A DNA stretch of 64,000 bases. Origin: JAXLYE01 sp046351595 (GTDB taxonomy: Bacteria; Myxococcota_A; Polyangia; Palsa-1104; JAEUJZ01). The position numbers and the translations under genes were made by a program. Each line of letters opens with the position of its first letter. Positions within the stretch are counted from its first letter, which is position 1. Where the stretch lies: contig JAXLYE010000002.1 of the NCBI GenBank assembly GCA_046351595.1, forward strand, positions 930,001 through 994,000. Reading direction: 5' to 3'. Shown here piece after piece: positions 36,975 through 45,540 of the stretch. The notes beneath the pieces were generated by a model. The model ran no database searches. It saw only the letters and a list, made by a program, of their open reading frames with translations, and was not told where the DNA came from.

Positions 36975-39932
36975 TCAGTGCAGGATCAGGCCGAACTGGC
37001 CGACGGCCCACATGTCGCCGGGGCGGCTGCCCCACAGGCCCGAGAGGGTCTTTTTCGTCGGGCTGACGACCTTGGTCCAGGTCTGGCCGCCGGCGAAGTG
37101 GAGGATGCCGCCGCCCGAGCCCACGGCCCAGACGTCGAACGGGCCGTTGCCGAACAGGCAGTTTATGTCCTCGAGGGTGCCGCTGGTCATCGGCTCCCAC
37201 TTCTGGCCGTTCCAGAACAGCAGCATGCCCTTCTGACCCGAGGCCCAGATCGAGTCGGCCTTGGCGCCGTAGATGCTGTAGATGGCGCGCGGCGGCCCGT
37301 TGGTGGTGTACGCGGCGCGCGTCCAGGCGTCGCCGTTCCAGTGCACCAGCGCGCCCTGCTCGCCGGCGGCCCAGACGTTCTGGCGCTCGATGCCGAACAC
37401 CGCGTACAGGGTCTGGTCGACGCCCGTCGAGGTCGTGGACCACGCCTTGCCGTCCCAGTGCAGCGCCGTGCCCTTGTCGCCCACGGTCCAGATGTCGTTG
37501 GCGTCGAGCGCGAACATGCCGTGCAGGTTGCCGGTGGTGTTGCTCGGCACCGGGTCCCAGCTCTTGCCGGTCCAGTGCAGGATCGCGCCCTTGTCGCCGG
37601 CGGCCCACATGTTGTTGGCGCCGGTGCCGGTGATGCCGTGCAGGTCGCTGGTGGTGTTGCTGGGCACCACGGTCCAGCCCTTGCCCTCGGTGTAGCGGAC
37701 GATGGTGCCGGCCTTGCCGACGGCCCAGACGTCGTTCTGGCCGCTGCCGAAGACGTGCTCCAGGGTCTGCTCGGTGCCGGCCGGGACGACGGACCAGGTC
37801 TTGCCGCTCCAGTGGCGGATGACGCCCTTGAAGCCGACGGTCCAGACGTCGTTCGAGCCGGTGCCGACCACGCCCTTGAACGAGTCGGTGGTGCCGCTGG
37901 TCGCCTCGGCCCACTGGCTGCCGTTGTAGTGCAGCAGGGTGCCGCTCTCGCCGACGACCCAGATGTCCTTGGGACCGCTGCCCCAGATGGCGTTGAGCCA
38001 GGGCACGCGCGGGATGTAGACCTGCTTCCACGTGGTGCCGTCGAAGCGGTGCACCGTGCCCTCGGGACCCGGGCGCCCGCCGACGGCCCAGACGTCGTTG
38101 GCGGCGCTGCCCCACAGCGCGTTCAGGCGCGCCTCGGTCTTGCCGTGCGGGCCCCACTTCTTGCCGTCGAAGTGCAGGATGAGGCCGTCGCTGGCGTCGG
38201 CGCCGCCGACCGCCCAGATGTCCTCGGGGCCGCTGCCCCAGATGCCGCGCAGCTCGGTCTCGTTGCCGCTCTGCTGCGGGCTCCAGTCGTTGCCGTTCCA
38301 GCGCAGGATGACGCCGTTCTCACCGACGGTCCAGGCGGCGGTCTTGTTGACGCCCCAGACATCCTTGAGGCTGTCCTTGGCGCCGCTCGGCACCTCGCTC
38401 CACTTGTTGCCGTCGAAGTGGAGGATGGTGCCTTCCTTGCCCACGACCCAGACGTCGTCGTTGCCGCTGCCCCAGATCGCGTTCAGGTAGACCTTGGACG
38501 TCGAGGCGCTGGTCTGCACCTCGGCCCACGTCGTGCCGTTGTAGCGCAAGAGCGTGCCGCCGCGGCCGACGGCCCACAGGTTCGTCGCGCTGTTGCCCCA
38601 GACGTCCTGCAGCGCCTGCGTGGTGTTGCTCGGGACCTCGGTCCACGACATGCCCGGCGGCAAGAGCGGCTCGGTCGACTTGGCCTGCGCCTCGGGCTTC
38701 TTCGACGGATCGGTCGCCGGCGGCGGGATGGCGATCTTGTAGACGAGCACGCCCAGCGCCACCACGCACGCGCCGACCACACCGACGAGCGCCGGCTTCT
38801 GCCACGAGGGCGGCCGCGGCGCGCCCTGCACGCCCGAGGCGTCCGCGGACGGGATGCCGCCGCTGGTCAGCCCCGCCGGCAGCGGCTGCCGCATCGACAC
38901 GCCGCTCATCGACACCAGCGGGCCGACCTGCGAGGTCGAGGCGCCCTGCTGGCTCACGCCCGAGAGCGAGGTGACCAGCGAGGAGCCCGAGCGCAGCGAG
39001 CCGCTGTGCGTGTCGTGCGAGCCGAGCGACATCGAGCTGCGCGCCGGCACGCTCATGTTCATGCTGCTCTCGACGTTCATGCCGGCCATGCGCCGCAGCT
39101 CGCGCGCCACCACGCTCATCGGCGGGCGCTCCTGCGGCACCTTGGCGAGCATCTGGTGCACCATCATCGCGAGATCCTCGGGCACGCCCGGGTTGAACTC
39201 GCGCAGCTGCCGCGGCGTCGCCAGGATGTGCAGCGCCATGACCTCGCTCGAGGAGTTGGCGATGAACGGCGGCTGCCCCGCGAGCATCTCGTAGACGATG
39301 ACGCCGAGCGAGTAGACGTCGGCCTTGTCCTCGACCTCGCTGGCGCCCTTCCACTGCTCGGGCGCCATGTACAGCGGCGTCCCCATGGGCACGCCGACCT
39401 GGGTCTTCACCGTCGAGGGTCCGAGCCCTTGCGACTCGGCCACCTTGGCGATCCCGAAGTCGAGGATCTTGGCGACCTCCTTCTGCGGATCGTTCTGATC
39501 GGCGACGATCATCACGTTGTCCGGCTTGAGATCGCGGTGGATGACGCCCTTGGAGTGGGCGGCAGCCAGCGCCTCGGAGATCTGCCACGCCAGGAACACG
39601 GCGTAGGGCAGCTCGAGGCGGCCTCCGAGTCGTGCCAGCCGCTGCGTGAGCGAGTCACCGTCAAGGTAGTCCATGACGATGTACGCGCTCCCGTCGGGCA
39701 AACGGTCGAACTCGAAGATGTTCACAATGCCCGGGTGCTGCACGATGTTGGTCGCGCGTGCTTCGTTTAGGAAGCGCACGGCCATCTCGGGGTTGCGCGA
39801 GAAGTCGGCGTGCAGAACCTTCACCGCCGCTCGACGGCCGATGTACTCGTGTACGCACTCGTACACGACCCCCATGCCGCCCTCGCCGATCTTGCGCACT
39901 ATGCGATAGTTACCGATTCGCTGGTCGACCAT
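36975..39932 (-). CDS. receptor-like Ser/Thr protein kinase with 14 propeller repeats
   Basis: 985 residues. The N-terminal Hanks-type kinase domain has the glycine loop GEGGMGVVYE, catalytic Lys38 (AAVKVL), HRDLKPDN with D134, DFG at 158-160 and GTPLYMAPEQ, so it should be active. A Ser/Gly-rich juxtamembrane region (about 290-378) is a plausible autophosphorylation zone. One membrane helix spans about 381-400. The extracytoplasmic part consists of 14 repeats of about 40 residues with the pattern WGSG.NDVWAVG..GTILHFDG..W; the last one ends at GLILH. It may read an envelope ligand and signal inward. Similar kinase-repeat fusions occur in myxobacteria. It is convergent with the AsmA-like gene across the palindrome array. 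Confidence 0.92.
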   Translation of the reverse strand: MVDQRIGNYRIVRKIGEGGMGVVYECVHEYIGRRAAVKVLHADFSRNPEMAVRFLNEARATNIVQHPGIVNIFEFDRLPDGSAYIVMDYLDGDSLTQRLARLGGRLELPYAVFLAWQISEALAAAHSKGVIHRDLKPDNVMIVADQNDPQKEVAKILDFGIAKVAESQGLGPSTVKTQVGVPMGTPLYMAPEQWKGASEVEDKADVYSLGVIVYEMLAGQPPFIANSSSEVMALHILATPRQLREFNPGVPEDLAMMVHQMLAKVPQERPPMSVVARELRRMAGMNVESSMNMSVPARSSMSLGSHDTHSGSLRSGSSLVTSLSGVSQQGASTSQVGPLVSMSGVSMRQPLPAGLTSGGIPSADASGVQGAPRPPSWQKPALVGVVGACVVALGVLVYKIAIPPPATDPSKKPEAQAKSTEPLLPPGMSWTEVPSNTTQALQDVWGNSATNLWAVGRGGTLLRYNGTTWAEVQTSASTSKVYLNAIWGSGNDDVWVVGKEGTILHFDGNKWSEVPSGAKDSLKDVWGVNKTAAWTVGENGVILRWNGNDWSPQQSGNETELRGIWGSGPEDIWAVGGADASDGLILHFDGKKWGPHGKTEARLNALWGSAANDVWAVGGRPGPEGTVHRFDGTTWKQVYIPRVPWLNAIWGSGPKDIWVVGESGTLLHYNGSQWAEATSGTTDSFKGVVGTGSNDVWTVGFKGVIRHWSGKTWSVVPAGTEQTLEHVFGSGQNDVWAVGKAGTIVRYTEGKGWTVVPSNTTSDLHGITGTGANNMWAAGDKGAILHWTGKSWDPVPSNTTGNLHGMFALDANDIWTVGDKGTALHWDGKAWSTTSTGVDQTLYAVFGIERQNVWAAGEQGALVHWNGDAWTRAAYTTNGPPRAIYSIYGAKADSIWASGQKGMLLFWNGQKWEPMTSGTLEDINCLFGNGPFDVWAVGSGGGILHFAGGQTWTKVVSPTKKTLSGLWGSRPGDMWAVGQFGLILH

Positions 39933-40390
39933 GCAACGACCTTGTGGCTTGTCCTGAGCGGGAGGGGCCTCGCCTGACTGTGCACGACCTGCACCGCAGC
40001 CCTGTCATGCGGAGGCAGCCCCAAGTGAACCTGATGACCAAGGCTGAACTCTCTAGCTGGCCATTTTACCCCAGAACAGGCCGCACTCAGGGCAGATATG
40101 CAGAAACTGTGGGGCATCGCTCCGGTCCAGATCAAGGATCTTTTGGCGCGGCGCAGGCCAGCAGGCGCCGCAGCAGCGGGGCGTGAGCGACGTGCGCGCA
40201 CCGCGCCGAGCGGGGTCTTCTTGGGACCCGGCCGGGCGATGCCAGCCTCGGCAAGCGGGCCCGCGCGGGCCGTGAGCCGCCGCCTCTGCCGTCGCTGCCG
40301 GGCCTCATCCGGGCGTTTGTCTGCGGCGCAGGTGCTTGTCTGGTGCGCTGCGCTCTCCACCCGCCTGCGCGCAGATCTGCGCTGGATTTC

Positions 40391-40410
40391 CTACAGACCA
40401 GAATCTGTAG
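40391..40410. promoter_or_regulatory. operator-like inverted repeat
   Basis: CTACAGA-N6-TCTGTAG is a perfect 7-bp inverted repeat in an AT-richer patch 65 bp upstream of the MEMO-family start codon. It is placed as expected for a dimeric regulator binding site. Which regulator would bind is unknown. Confidence 0.5.
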
Positions 40411-40462
40411 ATTTACAACGGTTGCGCTCGGTGGCGCGTGTCGGTTGCGCTCGCTGGAGCGA

Positions 40463-40468
40463 TATACT
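40463..40468 (+). promoter_or_regulatory. candidate -10 element of the MEMO-family gene
   Basis: TATACT (5 of 6 to consensus) ends 6 bp before the ATG, and no Shine-Dalgarno sequence is present. A transcript starting at the usual distance would begin at the start codon. No good -35 hexamer is visible. Confidence 0.4.
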
Positions 40469-40474
40469 GGCGCT

Positions 40475-42085
40475 ATGCAAAAGTCCGATCCTCAGGCGGA
40501 GCCCCAGCCAGATCAGCCGACAGATCAGTCGACAGATCAGTCGACAGATCAGTCGACAGATCAGCGTGCAGATCAGGTGGCAGATCAGGCGGCAGAGCAG
40601 TTGGCAGATCAGGTGACAGATCAGGCGGCCCCTTCGCCGGTCTCATCGCCGCCCGCCGACGCGCCCGCCGAGGCCGGTGCTCCTCCGCAAGCACAAGATA
40701 GCGGTGCAGCGGCCGCGGCGCCCGCGGACCCCGAGGGCTCTGCGGGCCCCAGCCCCGACGACGAAGAGGCCGCGGCGGAGCCCGAGCGGCCGATGCTCCG
40801 CCCGATCGATGCCTACCCGATGGAGCACGGCGGCCAGAAGCTGCTGGCGCTCTACGACCCCTCGGGGATCGCCACCGCCACCGTGACGCTGCCGCCGCTC
40901 GGCGCCGCGGTCATCGATCTGTGCGACGGGACGCGGACGCGCGAGGAGATCTGCGCCGAGTTCCAGGAGCGCTACAAACGGCCGCTGCCGCGCGAGTCGC
41001 TGGACGCGCTGCTGCAGCGGCTCGACGAGGCGCTGCTGCTCGACTCGACGGCGTTCCGGCTGCACTGCGCCAAGGTCTTCGCCGCCTTCGAGCAGGCGCC
41101 CGAGCGGCCGGCGCACTGGGCCGGGCAGCGCTACCCGGCCCAGCCCGAGGCGCTCGAGGCGCTCCTGCGCAAGGGCTTCGGGCCGCCCAACGGACCCGGC
41201 CTGCCGACGGAGATCGCCACCGGAGAGGCCGCGCCCGCGGCGCCGCGCGCGCTGATCGTGCCGACCCTGGACTTCGACCGCGCCGGCCCGGCCTACGCAT
41301 GGGCCCTGCGGCCGCTGCTCGAGGCGCGCAGCCTGCCGTCGCTGATCGTCCTGCTCGGGTGCGATCACGGCGCCGCGGATCCGACGCTGACGTTCAGCCG
41401 CAAGCGCTACGCGACGCCGCTCGGCAGCCTCGAGGCTGACGAGGCGCTGCTCGATGGCCTGCTCAGCGACGCGGCGGAGCTGTCGAGCGAGCTGCCCGAG
41501 CTGCTGGTGCGCGAGGGCTTCCGCCACCGCGCCGAGCACTCGCTGGAGTTTCTGGCGGTCTGGCTGTCGTTCGTGCTCGGTGAGCGCCGGCGGCTGCTCG
41601 GTCGCGACGAGCCGGCCCCCAAGGTGCTGCCGGTGCTGGTCGGCTCGCTGCACGAGCTGGCGAGCGCGCCGCCGCACCGCGAGGCCGAGGCCCAGGGCAC
41701 CCGCCTGATCGACGACGTCTCGACGCTGCTGCAGCGCCGCGTCGGCGAGCGGCAGGCGGCCGGTGAGTCGACGCTGTGGCTCTGCGCCGCGGACCTCGCG
41801 CACGTCGGCCCGCGCTTCGGCGATCCCGAGCCGCTCAACGACGAGGACCGCGACTCGCTGGAGCGCCGCGATCGCCAGACCCTCAAGCCGGTGCTGGCGG
41901 GCGACGCGCCCGGCTTCCTCGCCGAGATCCGGCGCGAGCGCGATCGTCGCCGCGTGCTCGGCCTGGGCCCGATCTACACCCTTTTGCGCATGAGCCTGGC
42001 GACGGGCGGACAGCTGCGCTGCTACGCCCAGAGCGGCGTCGATCGCGGCTCCTACATCTCGACCGCCGCGGTCGTCTTCCCTTAA
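40475..42085 (+). CDS. MEMO1-family (AmmeMemoRadiSam system B) protein with N-terminal extension
   Basis: 536 residues. Residues about 10-52 are an Asp-Gln repeat (DQSTDQ type), then a Pro/Ala/Glu-rich linker. A helical domain follows (IDAYPMEHGGQKLLALYDPS, ICAEFQERYKRPL, LDEALLL) that resembles PqqD-type winged-helix folds in organisation. The C-terminal half is a MEMO domain (PF01875), with LIVPTLDFDRAGPAYAWAL, VLLGCDHG, EHSLEFLAVWLSF, VLPVLVGSLHEL, CAADLAHVGPRFGD and YAQSGVDRGSYISTAAVVF. MEMO proteins resemble metal dioxygenases. In bacteria they often accompany an AMMECR1 protein and a radical SAM enzyme, but neither is next door here. The ATG was chosen because the repeat begins right after it. 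It is convergent with nagZ, with a 12-bp gap. Confidence 0.82.
   Translation: MQKSDPQAEPQPDQPTDQSTDQSTDQSTDQRADQVADQAAEQLADQVTDQAAPSPVSSPPADAPAEAGAPPQAQDSGAAAAAPADPEGSAGPSPDDEEAAAEPERPMLRPIDAYPMEHGGQKLLALYDPSGIATATVTLPPLGAAVIDLCDGTRTREEICAEFQERYKRPLPRESLDALLQRLDEALLLDSTAFRLHCAKVFAAFEQAPERPAHWAGQRYPAQPEALEALLRKGFGPPNGPGLPTEIATGEAAPAAPRALIVPTLDFDRAGPAYAWALRPLLEARSLPSLIVLLGCDHGAADPTLTFSRKRYATPLGSLEADEALLDGLLSDAAELSSELPELLVREGFRHRAEHSLEFLAVWLSFVLGERRRLLGRDEPAPKVLPVLVGSLHELASAPPHREAEAQGTRLIDDVSTLLQRRVGERQAAGESTLWLCAADLAHVGPRFGDPEPLNDEDRDSLERRDRQTLKPVLAGDAPGFLAEIRRERDRRRVLGLGPIYTLLRMSLATGGQLRCYAQSGVDRGSYISTAAVVFP
40511..40630 (+). repeat. ten 12-bp coding repeats (Asp-Gln-x-x)
   Basis: Ten consecutive 12-bp units near GATCAGTCGACA; units 2-4 are identical and later ones diverge at third positions and in the last codons. 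They encode an Asp-Gln-Ser/Val/Ala-Thr/Ala series at the N-terminus of the MEMO-family protein. Identical neighbours suggest recent expansion. Confidence 0.9.
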
Positions 42086-42097
42086 CTCGAAGACCCG

Positions 42098-43231
42098 CTA
42101 GCCGCGCAGGCTGTCGGCCAGGCGCTGGTGCGCGGGGTCGGGCAGCGATCGCAGGTACGCCTCGTCGGGCCGGCACGGCGCCAGGGTGCGGCGGAGCGCG
42201 CGCAGCCGATCGCTGCTCTCGGCGAGCCGGGCGCGCACGGTGGCCGAGCGCTCGGCCGCCCGCTGCAGCGCCTCCTCGGCGCGGTGCAGGCGATCGGGGT
42301 CGCGGCAGAACAGGAACGCGTCGCAGCCCGCCACCAGCGCCTCGACGACCACCTCGCTGTCATCGGCGATCCCGAGGTGGGCGGCGGTGACCGCGTTCAT
42401 GTCGAGGTCGTCGGAGACGACGACGCCCTCGAACCCGAGCTCGCCGCGCAGGATGTCGGTCAGCCAGCGCCGGGACAGCGTAGCCGGGCGGGCGTCCACC
42501 GCGGGGTAGACGACGTGCGCGGTCATCAGCATGCCGACGCCGGCCCGCACCGCCGCCGCGAACGGCGCGAGCTCGACGGCGCGCAGCGTCGCCTCGTCGC
42601 GCGGCACCACCGGCAGCGTGAGGTGCGAGTCGGTGGCGGTGTCCCCGTGCCCAGGGAAGTGCTTGCCGCAGCCGCGCACGCCCCCGGTCGCCTCTCGCGC
42701 CCCGTTCGCCCCGACCTGGAGGCTGCGCACCGACTCGAGGCCGCGCAGGAAGGCGAGGGCGCGCTCGCTCGCGGCCTGCGGCTCGGTGCCGAAGGCGCGA
42801 TCGCCGATGATCGGGTTCTGCGGGTTGGTCATGACGTCGAGCACCGGCGCAAAGTCGACGTTGAGGCCGATCGCCAGGAGCTCGCGCCCGATCGCCTGTC
42901 CGACCGCCTCGGCGCGCTCGGGCGGGTGCTCGGCCAGCCGCAGCATGGGCGGCCACACCGTCGCCTTGCCGCGCAGCCGCTGCACCCGGCCGCCCTCCTG
43001 ATCGATCGCGAAGATCGGGGCTAGCGCGCCGAGCTCGGGATCCTCAGGTTGGTAGGCAGCGGCGAGCGGGCGCAGGCTGGCGCCAACCGCCTCGGGATCG
43101 TCGGGTGCGGCGAAGTTGCGGCGGAAGAAGATGAGGCCGGCAAAGTCGCCGCGGCCGAAGCGCCGGCGCAGCTCCGCGGGCGGCTCGGTGCCCTCGTAGC
43201 CGACGATGAACAGCTCGCTGACGCGGTTCAT
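42098..43231 (-). CDS. nagZ: beta-N-acetylhexosaminidase NagZ (GH3)
   Basis: 377 residues of glycoside hydrolase family 3, NagZ type. FAIDQEGGRVQRL, NVDFAPVLDV, IIGDRAFG, KHFPGHGDTATDSH (with the acid/base His on the flexible loop) and the nucleophile motif VVSDDLDMNA are all present. NagZ removes N-acetylglucosamine from anhydro-muropeptides during peptidoglycan recycling in the cytoplasm, and the absence of a signal peptide fits that. Standalone on its strand, it ends 12 bp from the MEMO-family gene. Confidence 0.93.
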   Translation of the reverse strand: MNRVSELFIVGYEGTEPPAELRRRFGRGDFAGLIFFRRNFAAPDDPEAVGASLRPLAAAYQPEDPELGALAPIFAIDQEGGRVQRLRGKATVWPPMLRLAEHPPERAEAVGQAIGRELLAIGLNVDFAPVLDVMTNPQNPIIGDRAFGTEPQAASERALAFLRGLESVRSLQVGANGAREATGGVRGCGKHFPGHGDTATDSHLTLPVVPRDEATLRAVELAPFAAAVRAGVGMLMTAHVVYPAVDARPATLSRRWLTDILRGELGFEGVVVSDDLDMNAVTAAHLGIADDSEVVVEALVAGCDAFLFCRDPDRLHRAEEALQRAAERSATVRARLAESSDRLRALRRTLAPCRPDEAYLRSLPDPAHQRLADSLRG

Positions 43232-43524
43232 GCGGCGGCTCCCGGCGCGGCGACGGGTGAGCAGGCTGCCGGCGGGGCCGGTAGCGGGAGCAGGCGGTGG
43301 CTGCGATCACGGTGCATGGCCGCACGCTACCGCATCGGCGACCGCTTGACCGATGGAAAGGAGCTGCGCGAAAAGCTCGCCCTGGTAGACTGCGGCCGCC
43401 GACGCAGCCGGTCTCTCGCTGGCGGCTCGGTCTGCCGCTTTCCGGCCGCGCCGCGACCGCGGCCCGCGCCTTACGACTTGAGAAGGAACCTGCACGCTCG
43501 CGGGCAGGCACAGCATCGAAACGC

Positions 43525-44133
43525 ATGATGGCAAAAAGACACACGTTTTCATGGGCTCGCGCCGCCGCGATGGGGGCGCTGCTCGGCGGCCTGGCGACGG
43601 GCCCGCTCGTCACCGCGGCGCGCGGCGGCGTTCCGGCCGGAGATCCTTCGGCGAGCGCGCCGGCGCCGCTGCCGGCCGCGCCGCTTTTTGACGCGCGGCT
43701 CTTCGACCTGAGCGATCGCCAGGTCTCGCTGCGCTCGCTGGCCCGCGCCGGTGCGACGCGCGTCGTCGTGCTGCTGCACCAGGATCGCCACTCCGCGGAC
43801 CAGAACCCGGCGCTCAAGGAGGCGCTCGGGCAGCTGGCCGGCCGCTACGCCGATCGCCTGCAGGTGGTGGCGCTGGCCGATGTCGGCGGCTACGACTTCT
43901 GGCCGGCCAAGGGCTACGTCAAGGACGCGCTGCGGCCGCTCAGCGCCGAGGGCGGCCTGACCGTCCTTTGCGACTGGAAGGGCGCGGTGCGCAAGGCCTA
44001 CAACCTGCCCCCCCGGCAGAGCGCGGTCTTCGTCCTCGCCGGCGACGAGCTGCGGCACTTCTCGCGCGGCGTCCTCAGCCCGAGCGCCACCGAGTCCCTG
44101 ATCGGTAGCATCGAGCAGCTCGTGCGGGGCTAG
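43525..44133 (+). CDS. exported thioredoxin-fold protein lacking CxxC
   Basis: 202 residues from the first of two adjacent ATGs. The N-terminal hydrophobic segment (MGALLGGLATGPLVTAARGG) looks like an export signal, followed by an Ala/Pro linker. The rest reads as a redoxin-like domain: LFDARLFDLSDRQVSLRSLA, TRVVVLLHQDRHSADQNPAL, LQVVALADVGGYDFW, LTVLCDWKGAVRKAYNLP and SAVFVLAGDELRHFSRG. The position where thioredoxins carry the CxxC motif has HQDRHS instead, so dithiol redox activity is unlikely. The single cysteine in VLCDWK is in a different place. It lies 3 bp before the P450 gene and is probably co-transcribed with P450 and desaturase. Confidence 0.72.
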   Translation: MMAKRHTFSWARAAAMGALLGGLATGPLVTAARGGVPAGDPSASAPAPLPAAPLFDARLFDLSDRQVSLRSLARAGATRVVVLLHQDRHSADQNPALKEALGQLAGRYADRLQVVALADVGGYDFWPAKGYVKDALRPLSAEGGLTVLCDWKGAVRKAYNLPPRQSAVFVLAGDELRHFSRGVLSPSATESLIGSIEQLVRG

Positions 44134-44136
44134 CGG

Positions 44137-45540
44137 ATGCGCCTTCCCCCGGGGCCGAGCCAGCTCGGCAACCTGTTCCTGGCGCCGAAGTTCCTGCGCG
44201 ATCCGCGCGGGCCGATCCATGAGATGACGGCGCGCTACGGCCTGACCTGGCGCGGCCGCATCGTCGACCAGCGCGGTGTCGTCGACCTGGTCTGGCTCAT
44301 GGGCCCGCGCGGCAACGAGCGCATCCTGTCGCCGCGCCACAAGGACGACTTCTCGTGGTACGAGGGCTACAGCTTCAGCATGGAGTCGCTGTTCGGCCGC
44401 GACATCCTGTTCCTGCTCGACGATGACCTGGGCGGCGGGCCGGGCGGTGAGAGCGGCGGCGCGCACCGCCAGCGCCACAAGCTGCTGATCCCCGCGTTCC
44501 ACCCCCGCCTCGACGGCGCGTACCTGCCCGAGATGGCCGCGATCATCGGCCGCTACCTCGACGGGCTGCCGACGGGAGAAGCGCCGGGTGAGCCGCCAGG
44601 CAGACCGGTCGACCTGCAGTGGCTGATCAAGCGCGTGACCTTCCACATCGTCACACAGCTGCTGTTCGGCGCCGAGGAGAAGGACCTGGCGCACCTGACG
44701 CACCTGTTCGAGGAGGTCGGGCTCGGCCTGTTCGCGCTCGTGCGCTGGGACCTGCCGGGCCTGTCGTTCGGTCGCGCCAAGCGGGCGCGCGCCGAGCTCG
44801 CGCGCTACATCCAGGGCCGCATCGACTGGTACCGCTCGACGGGGGCGACGCCGCCGACGCTGCTCGGGCAGCTGATGCAGGCCCAGGCCGCCGCCGCCGG
44901 GCAGCCGGGGGGCCTGCCGGACGAGTCGCTGATCGCCGAGCTCCTGGCGTTTCTGTTCGCGGGCTACGACACGACCTCGAGCATGCTGACCTCGCTGCTC
45001 GTCGCGCTCGGCGAGAACCCGGCCGTGCTCGCCGACCTCACCGACGAGCTCCGGCAGGCCGACGGCTCGGCGCTGCGCCGCGGCGAGCTGCCCGAGCAGC
45101 CGCTGCTCGACGCCGTGCTGCTCGAGGCCGAGCGCCTGTACCCGCCGCTCTTGTTCGCGATGCGCGGCACGCGCGCCGACATCGAGCACGACGGCTACGA
45201 CATCCCGGCGCACACCAAGGTCGCCTACAGCCCGTACTACACCGGCCGCATGCCCGAGCTGTTCGCGGACCCGCTGCGCTTCGATCCGCGGCGCTTCCTC
45301 GGCAAGAAGCCGCAGCCGTACACGCTGCTCGGCTTCGGCGGCGGCCACCGCGTCTGCATCGGCAAGCGCTTCGCCGGCCTGGAGATGCGGCTGTTCCTCA
45401 ACCTGCTGCTCGGCCGCTTCGTGCTCACGCCGCAGCCGCAGGACCTGACCGCGGTGTTCTTCAACCCGACGCTGCAGCGCAAGCACGGCTACTGGGTGAC
45501 GCTGCGGCCGCGGCCCGGCGCCGAGCCGGTGGCGGCATGA
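44137..45540 (+). CDS. cytochrome P450
   Basis: 467 residues. The I-helix oxygen-binding motif AGYDTTS, the K-helix ExxR (EAERLYPP) and the haem-binding loop FGGGHRVCIGKRF with Cys407 are all intact, so this should be a functional monooxygenase. It starts with a P450-like proline-rich MRLPPGPSQLGNL but lacks an N-terminal membrane anchor. Its redox partner is not encoded nearby. Overlap of its stop with the start of a CrtI-type desaturase suggests carotenoid or other polyprenoid tailoring, for example ring or chain hydroxylation; this is inferred from context only. Confidence 0.93.
   Translation: MRLPPGPSQLGNLFLAPKFLRDPRGPIHEMTARYGLTWRGRIVDQRGVVDLVWLMGPRGNERILSPRHKDDFSWYEGYSFSMESLFGRDILFLLDDDLGGGPGGESGGAHRQRHKLLIPAFHPRLDGAYLPEMAAIIGRYLDGLPTGEAPGEPPGRPVDLQWLIKRVTFHIVTQLLFGAEEKDLAHLTHLFEEVGLGLFALVRWDLPGLSFGRAKRARAELARYIQGRIDWYRSTGATPPTLLGQLMQAQAAAAGQPGGLPDESLIAELLAFLFAGYDTTSSMLTSLLVALGENPAVLADLTDELRQADGSALRRGELPEQPLLDAVLLEAERLYPPLLFAMRGTRADIEHDGYDIPAHTKVAYSPYYTGRMPELFADPLRFDPRRFLGKKPQPYTLLGFGGGHRVCIGKRFAGLEMRLFLNLLLGRFVLTPQPQDLTAVFFNPTLQRKHGYWVTLRPRPGAEPVAA

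Larger units (their letters stand above)
39933..40474. other. 542-bp divergent intergenic region
   Basis: The region lies between the kinase gene and the MEMO-family gene, and no gene is supported in it. It contains a perfect inverted repeat (40391-40410) and a candidate -10 element at its right end, listed separately. The ten-base sequence GTTGCGCTCG occurs twice near 40421 and 40444. Confidence 0.55.

Noticed and set aside
36978..39770. 930-codon plus-strand frame across the kinase gene
   Set aside because: The minus strand encodes intact kinase motifs and regular propeller repeats. The plus-strand translation is Ala/Val/Asp/Gly-rich with no domain.
40098..40616. Plus-strand frame running into the DQ repeat in another frame
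   Set aside because: It reads the 12-bp repeat as an Arg-Gln-Ile-Ser series with an Arg-rich, motif-free upstream part. The frame that continues into the MEMO domain is the coding one.
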